From Rhodospirillaceae bacterium (lineage in GTDB: Bacteria; Pseudomonadota; Alphaproteobacteria; Dongiales; Dongiaceae): a stretch of 10,436 bases of DNA. The position numbers and the translations under genes are program-made. Below, piece by piece: positions 6,180-10,436 of the stretch. The DNA lies in NCBI GenBank assembly GCA_016794075.1, contig JAEUKU010000065.1, forward strand, positions 1 to 10,436. Reading direction: 5' to 3'. The first letter of the stretch is position 1; the number at the start of each line of letters is the position of its first letter. The notes under the pieces were generated by a model, which saw nothing but the letters and a program-made list of their open reading frames with translations, made no database searches and was not told the origin of the DNA.

Positions 6180-8825
6180 GTGATCCTGCGCGGCTTCAAG
6201 CGCACCGCGCAGGCCTTGCACGGCCGCGCGCTGGGCCTCGCCCTACTGGCCTGCCTGCTGGCCCTGCGCCCGGTCGATCCGGCGCTGACCGACCGGCTGC
6301 GGTTCCAGCAATTCGACCTGCTGCAGCAGCTATGGCCGCGGGCGGCGGGGGAATCGCCGGTCGCCATCGTCGATTTCGACGAGGACAGCCTGCGCCGCGT
6401 CGGCCAGTGGCCATGGCCGCGCAACCTGATCGCCCAGGTCGTCGACCGGCTGACCCAATCGGGGGCGGCGGCGATCGGCTTCGACATGGTCTTTCCGGAG
6501 CCGGACCGCATGTCGCCGGCGGAGTTCGCGAAGCTGACCACCGATCTCAGTCCCGCGGCGCAACGCGAGTTGTCGGCGCGTCCCTCCAATGACGACATTC
6601 TGGCCCAGAGCATCGCCCGCAGCCGCGTGGTGCTTGGCGTCGCGGCGCTGGACCGCAGCCGCGAGCGGGTCTTCGCCCCGCGCATCGTTCCGCCGGCGGA
6701 GATCGGCGGCGATCCGCGGCCCTTCCTGCACGGCTATGCCGGGATCGTCGGCAACGTCCCGGTGCTGGAAGCGGCGGCGCAGGGCCACGGCGCCTTCTTC
6801 CTGCTGCCCGAGCCGGACGGCGTGGTGCGCCGGGTGCCCGGCATCGTGCGCGTGGACCGGACGCTGGTGCCGGCGCTCTTCGTGGAGATGCTGCGGGTGG
6901 CGACGGGCCAGCCGAATTTCGCGGTCAAGTCCGATGCGGCCGGGCTGCAGGGCCTGATCGTCGCCAAGGTGATGATCCCGACCGATCACGACGGCACCTT
7001 CTGGGTGCGCTATGCCGCGCAGCAGCGGGAGCGGCTGATCCCCGCCGCTGACGTGCTCGAGGGCAAGGTCGGCCCGGAGCGCCTCGCCGGCAAGCTGATC
7101 CTGCTCGGCACCTCGGCCGCGGGGCTCGGCGACATCGTGGTCACGCCGCACGGCTTCATGCCGGGCGTGGAGATCCAGGCGCAGATCCTGGAAACCGCGA
7201 TCACCGGCACGGTGCTGACGCGGCCGCCCTTGGCGATCGTGCTGGAGATCATCGGCACCCTCGTCTCCGGCCTGCTGCTGATTCTCCTGGTGCCGATCCT
7301 CGGCGCCCGCTGGACCATCCTGCTGCTGCTCGGTGCGGTCGCGCTGTTTGCGGGCGGCGCGGTCTACGGCTTCCTGCGGCACGGACTGCTGTTCGACGCG
7401 GTCTATCCCAGCCTGAGCGCGCTGCTCTGCTACAGCCTGCTCGTCTATGTCGGTCATTACACGGTCGAACGGCAGCGCCGCCAGGTCAGCGACGCCTTCG
7501 GCCGCTATCTCTCGCCGGTCCTGGTGCAGCGGCTGGCCAAGGACCCGGACAAGCTGAAGCTCGGCGGCGAGCTGAAGCCGATGACCATCCTGTTCTGCGA
7601 CATCCGCGGCTTCACGCGGATCTCGGAGCGCCTGCAGGACAGCCCGGAAACCCTGACGCGGCTGGTGAACCGCTTCCTGACCCCGCTCAGCGAGGAGATC
7701 CTCAGGAACCACGGCACCATCGACAAGTATATCGGCGATTGCATCATGGCGTTCTGGAACGCGCCGCTCGACGATCCGGCGCATGCGGGGAATGCCTGCC
7801 GGTCGGCGCTGGACATGCTGCGGGCGCTCGCTGTCCTGAATGCCGAGCTGGAGGCCGAGGCCAAGCAGGGCGACAACACCCTGGAGATCGTCAAGGCCTA
7901 TCGCGGACTGAAACAGCTGGCGATGGTTCCAGGCGCCGCCGACGATCGCCAGGAATTCATCGGCATCCTGCAGCGCGAGGCGAACCAGGGCAGCGCCTTT
8001 GCGCAGTATTCGCTGGCCAAGGCGTATCGCGACGGGCTGCTCGGGGTGAAGGACCCGGCGCGCGCGGTGGAACTGTTCAACAGCGCGGCGGAATCCGGCT
8101 ATACCCCGGCGCAGCGGAACATCGGTTCGCGCTATGCCCGCGGCGACGGCGTGCCGCACGACCGGGTGATGGCGCTGACCTGGCTGACGCTGGCCGCGCG
8201 TGACGGCCTGGCGGCGGCGGAAGAGAGCCGGGTCGAGCTGATCCGCCACATGAGCGTCGACGAGATATCGGATTCAGAGCGCCGGGTGCATGCCTGGCGG
8301 CCCAGCCGCGCCCGGCCGGTGATCTCGCATATCAGCATGGGCATCGGCATCAATACGGGGCCCTGCGTGGTCGGCAACATGGGCTCGCGCATCCGCTTCG
8401 ACTATTCGGTGCTGGGCGATTCGGTGAACCTGGCTTCGCGGCTGGAGGCGCAATCGAGCAATTACGGCGTGCCGGTCGTCATCAGCGCGGCGACCGAGCG
8501 CGAGGCGCAGGGCTTCGCCACGCTCGAACTCGACCGCATCATCGTCAAGGGCAAGAGCGAGCCGGTGTCGATCTTCGGCCTGCTCGGCACGCCCGACATG
8601 GCGGCGACGCCGGAGTTCCAGGCGCTGCGCGAGGCGCATGGCATGATGCTCTCCGCCTATCGCGCCCGGCGCTGGCGCGAGGCGATGACGCGGCTCGACG
8701 TCTGCGCCACGATGGCGCCGCATCTCGATGATCTCTATGACCTCTATCGCCAGCGCACCGAGAGCTATCTGGAAAGCCCGCCGCCGCCCGATTGGGACGG
8801 CGTCTTCGTCGCGCTCAAGAAATAG
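6180..8825 (+). CDS. CHASE2 membrane adenylate cyclase with Sel1 repeats inserted in the catalytic domain
   Basis: This class III nucleotide cyclase of 881 residues is predicted to make cAMP from ATP. GTG 6180 is chosen because GGGAAGG lies 8 bases upstream and the frame is closed by the previous gene's stop. A first membrane span (about 17-30) is followed by an extracytoplasmic CHASE2 sensor (about 35-345: VAIVDFDEDSL, FDMVFPEPDR, LILLGTSAAGL). Three spans follow at about 352-425. The cyclase begins at about 465. It carries metal ligands Asp474 (FCDIRGFT) and Asp520 (YIGDCIMAFW), adenine-selecting Lys516 and Asp741, and transition-state Asn750 and Arg754 (VNLASRLE). These residues indicate an active adenylate cyclase. 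The catalytic domain is interrupted at about 562-716 by a segment with two Sel1-like repeats, after which GIGINTGPCVVGNMGS resumes the normal fold. The C-terminal tail (YRARRWREA, PPPDWDGVF) is usual for CHASE2 cyclases. The ligand of CHASE2 is unknown. Position after the secretion genes suggests co-expression. Confidence 0.92.
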   Translation: MILRGFKRTAQALHGRALGLALLACLLALRPVDPALTDRLRFQQFDLLQQLWPRAAGESPVAIVDFDEDSLRRVGQWPWPRNLIAQVVDRLTQSGAAAIGFDMVFPEPDRMSPAEFAKLTTDLSPAAQRELSARPSNDDILAQSIARSRVVLGVAALDRSRERVFAPRIVPPAEIGGDPRPFLHGYAGIVGNVPVLEAAAQGHGAFFLLPEPDGVVRRVPGIVRVDRTLVPALFVEMLRVATGQPNFAVKSDAAGLQGLIVAKVMIPTDHDGTFWVRYAAQQRERLIPAADVLEGKVGPERLAGKLILLGTSAAGLGDIVVTPHGFMPGVEIQAQILETAITGTVLTRPPLAIVLEIIGTLVSGLLLILLVPILGARWTILLLLGAVALFAGGAVYGFLRHGLLFDAVYPSLSALLCYSLLVYVGHYTVERQRRQVSDAFGRYLSPVLVQRLAKDPDKLKLGGELKPMTILFCDIRGFTRISERLQDSPETLTRLVNRFLTPLSEEILRNHGTIDKYIGDCIMAFWNAPLDDPAHAGNACRSALDMLRALAVLNAELEAEAKQGDNTLEIVKAYRGLKQLAMVPGAADDRQEFIGILQREANQGSAFAQYSLAKAYRDGLLGVKDPARAVELFNSAAESGYTPAQRNIGSRYARGDGVPHDRVMALTWLTLAARDGLAAAEESRVELIRHMSVDEISDSERRVHAWRPSRARPVISHISMGIGINTGPCVVGNMGSRIRFDYSVLGDSVNLASRLEAQSSNYGVPVVISAATEREAQGFATLELDRIIVKGKSEPVSIFGLLGTPDMAATPEFQALREAHGMMLSAYRARRWREAMTRLDVCATMAPHLDDLYDLYRQRTESYLESPPPPDWDGVFVALKK
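7863..8330 (+). other. Sel1-repeat insertion within the cyclase domain
   Basis: This stretch of about 155 residues lies between LNAELEAE (end of helix alpha3) and GIGINTG (strand beta4), where related cyclases have roughly 10-15 residues. Two Sel1-like units are visible. The first is at residues 604-640 (AQYSLAKAYRDGLLGVKDPARA.. AAESG). The second is at 641-676 (AQRNIGSRYARGDGVPHDRVMA.. AARDG). Helical lead-in and lead-out segments flank them. The reading frame and base composition run smoothly through the segment, so it is a genuine internal domain and not a frameshift or chimeric assembly. Sel1 repeats form TPR-like helical solenoids that usually bind proteins. Confidence 0.8.
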
Positions 8826-8838
8826 GGGCGCTGCCCGC

Positions 8839-9249
8839 TCAGTCGCGCGGGACGGAGACGGCGTGGACCGCGCCTGCCGCGTTCACCTCCATGAAGCCGG
8901 CCTCGTAGCGGTAGATGCTCTGGCACACCGGCTCCTTGCCCTCGGAGCGGGTGCAGTTCCGGCCGTTCTCGATGAACCACTCGGCCTCGTAGGTGCCTTC
9001 CTGGGTGCCGTCCCAGACATAGGTTCCGGAGACCGTCTTCTTCGCGGCATCCCAGGTCGTCGTGCCGACGATCGGCTCGTCATAGCCGGTGAAGGAGAAC
9101 GATTTGCCGTCCAGCAGGCTCAGGATCTCCTCCTGCGTGAGCGGAGCCGCGCCGCTGGGAATTGCCGGCGCCTCGTCGGCCGACGCCTGGATGGACGGTG
9201 CGAGCAGCGCGGCGGCGATGGCCGTGCGGGCGAGAATTCTTCCGATCAT
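8839..9249 (-). CDS. Small secreted protein of unknown function
   Basis: This 136-residue protein has a clear Sec signal peptide (MIGRILARTAIAAALLAP), with a likely AxA cleavage after ASA, leaving DEAPA at the mature N-terminus. The start ATG at 9249 is preceded by a strong GGAAGGAA ribosome binding site. The mature part opens with PLTQEEILSLLDGKSFSF. Alternating beta-type segments rich in W, Y and T follow (GTTTWDAAKKTVSGTYVWDG, then AEWFIENGRNC). This layout resembles small periplasmic proteins of alphaproteobacteria, such as DUF995-like ones, but I cannot assign a family. Two cysteines (NCTRSEGKEPVCQ) are spaced to form a disulphide. It lies 107 bases downstream of the LuxR-type gene on the same strand and ends 13 bases from the convergent cyclase gene. 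No function is proposed. Confidence 0.75.
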   Translation of the reverse strand: MIGRILARTAIAAALLAPSIQASADEAPAIPSGAAPLTQEEILSLLDGKSFSFTGYDEPIVGTTTWDAAKKTVSGTYVWDGTQEGTYEAEWFIENGRNCTRSEGKEPVCQSIYRYEAGFMEVNAAGAVHAVSVPRD

Positions 9250-9323
9250 GTGTTCCTTCCGGTTTCCGTGTCGCGGGGAACGCCCCCCGGCCGCGAAGCT
9301 CGCATGGCGACGGCGGGTCGATC

Positions 9324-9341
9324 ATCACCCATTTGAGGGAT
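9324..9341. promoter_or_regulatory. Possible operator dyad upstream of the small secreted gene
   Basis: ATCACCC-ATTTGA-GGGAT is an imperfect inverted repeat with an AT-rich centre, standing out in an otherwise very GC-rich gap about 75 bases upstream of the minus-strand start at 9249. Its position would suit a regulator site. The neighbouring LuxR-type protein is an obvious candidate ligand. No convincing -35/-10 pair is visible, so this is tentative. Confidence 0.2.
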
Positions 9342-9346
9342 GGCGG

Positions 9347-9370
9347 CGGGGGCCGCCTATGGCGCCCCCG
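9347..9370 (-). terminator. GC-rich hairpin straddling the LuxR-type stop codon
   Basis: CGGGGGC (9347-9353) pairs with GCCCCCG (9364-9370). After a single bulged base, GCC (9355-9357) pairs with GGC (9361-9363) around a three-base loop. The stem is stable and sits at the end of the regulator gene, with the stop codon at 9357-9359. No U-run follows on the minus strand, so it is at best a weak terminator or an RNA 3'-end stabiliser. Confidence 0.3.
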
Positions 9371-10436
9371 GGTCGCCGGCGCCGCCGAGCGTGCTCAGCG
9401 TCATCACCGCGCGGATGACGTCCGATTGCCGGGTCACGCCAAGCTTGCCCATCAGGGTCTTCAGCTGCGTGCGAACGGTGTTCATGCTGACGCCGCGATG
9501 CGCGGCGACCTCGTCCGGTGTGTCGCCGCGGGCAAGCGATTCGGCGATCTCCGCCTCGCTCCTGGTCAGGCCGTAGAGCTCGCCGAGGCGGCCGCGCAGG
9601 CGGGCGGAGATGATCGTCGGGTCCGAGATGAAGGCGATGATCCGGACCTCGGCGCTGGCGATGCCGGCGGGGTCGGCGATGGCCGGCACCAGCGAGACGA
9701 CATAGGGCTGCCGCCGCGACGGCCGCGAGACGGCGACGACGACATCGAGGCCGTTCCTGTCCGCGCCGTTCGACGCGCCGTTTCCTGCGCCGATTCCCGT
9801 GCCGGATTCCCGCCCGAGCCTGGCGATGCCCGCGGCCAGCCGGGACGCCGCCGCGGGCGCCGCCGCGGCGATGCGGCCGGCGGTCAGCTGCAATCCGTCG
9901 TTGCCGTCGAAGACCGCCTGCGCGGTGCGGTTGGCATGCATTACCTTGCCCTCGGCGTTGAGCCAGGCGATGCCCAAGGCGAGCTCGTCCAACGCGTAGC
10001 GCGAGATCCGGGCATTCGTCTCCGCCCGCACCAGGCGCCAATGCGCGGCGATGGCGCCATGGATGTGCGGGCTCAACTCCTCCATCACCGCGCGGTACTG
10101 CGCCGCTTCGCGCTCGCTCCAGCCCGGCCCCGCCATGCTGATGATGGTGGCTTCCTGGCCAGTGGCGTGGACCGCGGCGCCGATGGCCTTCCGGATGCCG
10201 AACGGCACCATCCAGTCGCGATAGATCTCCGCCGATTCCAGCGCATGCTGCGGCACGATCTCCTCGGTGAAGACGAAGCGCTCGCGCGGCAGGCGGCGCA
10301 GGACCGAGTGCAGGAAAATGTCCTTGTCGGCGAACCGCGAGACATAGGCCTCGATCAGCCCCTCCGGCGGATCGAGGTTGATCCACAATCCGCCCGGCTG
10401 GCCCTGGCGAAAGGGCGTGTAGAGCGTGCCGCCGAT
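9357..10436 (-). CDS. LuxR-type HTH transcriptional regulator (5' partial)
   Basis: This is a DNA-binding transcription regulator of which 359 residues are visible. The frame stays open to the window edge (reading IGGTLYTPFRQGQ), so the true start lies beyond 10436 and the TTG at 10388 is only an internal codon. The C-terminal HTH (9408-9569) reads LTRSEAEIAESLARGDT, then VAAHRGVSMNTVRTQLKTLMGKLGV, a canonical LuxR/GerE-type four-helix domain. The middle part (about 9800-10000, ALDELALGIAWLNAEGKVMHAN) looks like a PAS-type fold. The N-terminal part (about 10000-10436) is an unassigned sensor-like region, and no receiver-domain phosphorylation motif is seen. A low-complexity Gly/Asn/Ala linker (GIGAGNGASNGADRNG, around 9750-9800) separates sensor and HTH portions. 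The signal and targets are unknown. The small secreted gene just downstream, and the convergent secretion/cyclase operon, are possible targets by position only. Confidence 0.85.
   Translation of the reverse strand: MGGTLYTPFRQGQPGGLWINLDPPEGLIEAYVSRFADKDIFLHSVLRRLPRERFVFTEEIVPQHALESAEIYRDWMVPFGIRKAIGAAVHATGQEATIISMAGPGWSEREAAQYRAVMEELSPHIHGAIAAHWRLVRAETNARISRYALDELALGIAWLNAEGKVMHANRTAQAVFDGNDGLQLTAGRIAAAAPAAASRLAAGIARLGRESGTGIGAGNGASNGADRNGLDVVVAVSRPSRRQPYVVSLVPAIADPAGIASAEVRIIAFISDPTIISARLRGRLGELYGLTRSEAEIAESLARGDTPDEVAAHRGVSMNTVRTQLKTLMGKLGVTRQSDVIRAVMTLSTLGGAGDPGAP

Noticed and set aside
6330..8249. 639-codon minus-strand open frame opposite the cyclase
   Set aside because: Shadow frame of high-GC coding sequence. 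The plus-strand frame carries CHASE2 and cyclase motifs along its length.
7863..8330. Frameshift or assembly join splitting the cyclase into two genes
   Set aside because: A single frame runs through without stops, both cyclase halves are complete and in the right order, and the inserted residues form recognisable Sel1-like units.
8826..8851. Possible bidirectional terminator between the convergent genes
   Set aside because: Only 4-5 bp stems (GGGC/GCCC and CCCGC/GCGGG) can be drawn and no T-run follows on either strand. The gap is only 13 bases.
8728..9336. 202-codon plus-strand open frame covering the small secreted gene
   Set aside because: It starts inside the cyclase gene and runs antisense to a frame with a signal peptide and strong ribosome binding site. 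Its product is Arg/Ala-rich without a motif.
10386..10388. TTG as the start of the LuxR-type gene
   Set aside because: The same frame is open for 16 more codons to the window edge with plausible protein sequence, and no ribosome binding site precedes the TTG.

Overview
The window is visibly GC-rich. Its gene content suggests an alphaproteobacterium, perhaps of the Rhodospirillales/Rhizobiales type: a large repeat adhesin with an RTX tail, a short HlyB/PrtD-like exporter, a CHASE2 adenylate cyclase and a LuxR-type regulator. The taxonomic call is inference only. Coding density is very high: the only gaps are 13 to 107 bases long, and both edges cut through genes. No tRNA, rRNA, CRISPR array, insertion sequence or phage gene is visible.

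Positions 1-6143, plus strand, form a type I secretion locus. The 3' part of a very large surface protein (1-3092, its start lies outside the window) is built of glycine-rich beta-strand repeats of the T5SS/PEP-CTERM-associated type. These are followed by an autotransporter-like linker, a short block of RTX calcium-binding nonapeptides and a type I C-terminal secretion region. Sixteen bases later comes an ABC exporter (3109-4836). It overlaps a HlyD-type membrane fusion protein (4836-6143) at TGATG. No TolC-type outer membrane channel is present here, so one must be encoded elsewhere.

Positions 6180-8825, plus strand, encode a CHASE2-type membrane adenylate cyclase 36 bases after the fusion protein, probably in the same transcript. 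All the usual class III catalytic residues are present. However, about 155 residues containing two Sel1-like (TPR-like) repeats sit inside the catalytic domain, between helix alpha3 and strand beta4. This is the most unusual feature of the window. The cyclase ribosome binding site also lies in the loop and 3' arm of a small perfect hairpin just before its GTG start.

Positions 8839-10436, minus strand, are convergent with the above. A LuxR-type HTH regulator (9357-10436, N-terminus cut by the window edge) is followed after 107 bases by a small secreted protein of unknown function (8839-9249). The gap between them holds a GC-rich hairpin at the regulator's stop codon and a small dyad.

Working model (inference): a calcium-dependent, type I-secreted adhesin is made and exported by its own ABC/fusion-protein pair. 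A periplasm-sensing cyclase with a protein-interaction module in its catalytic core is co-expressed and may couple surface or envelope status to cAMP.
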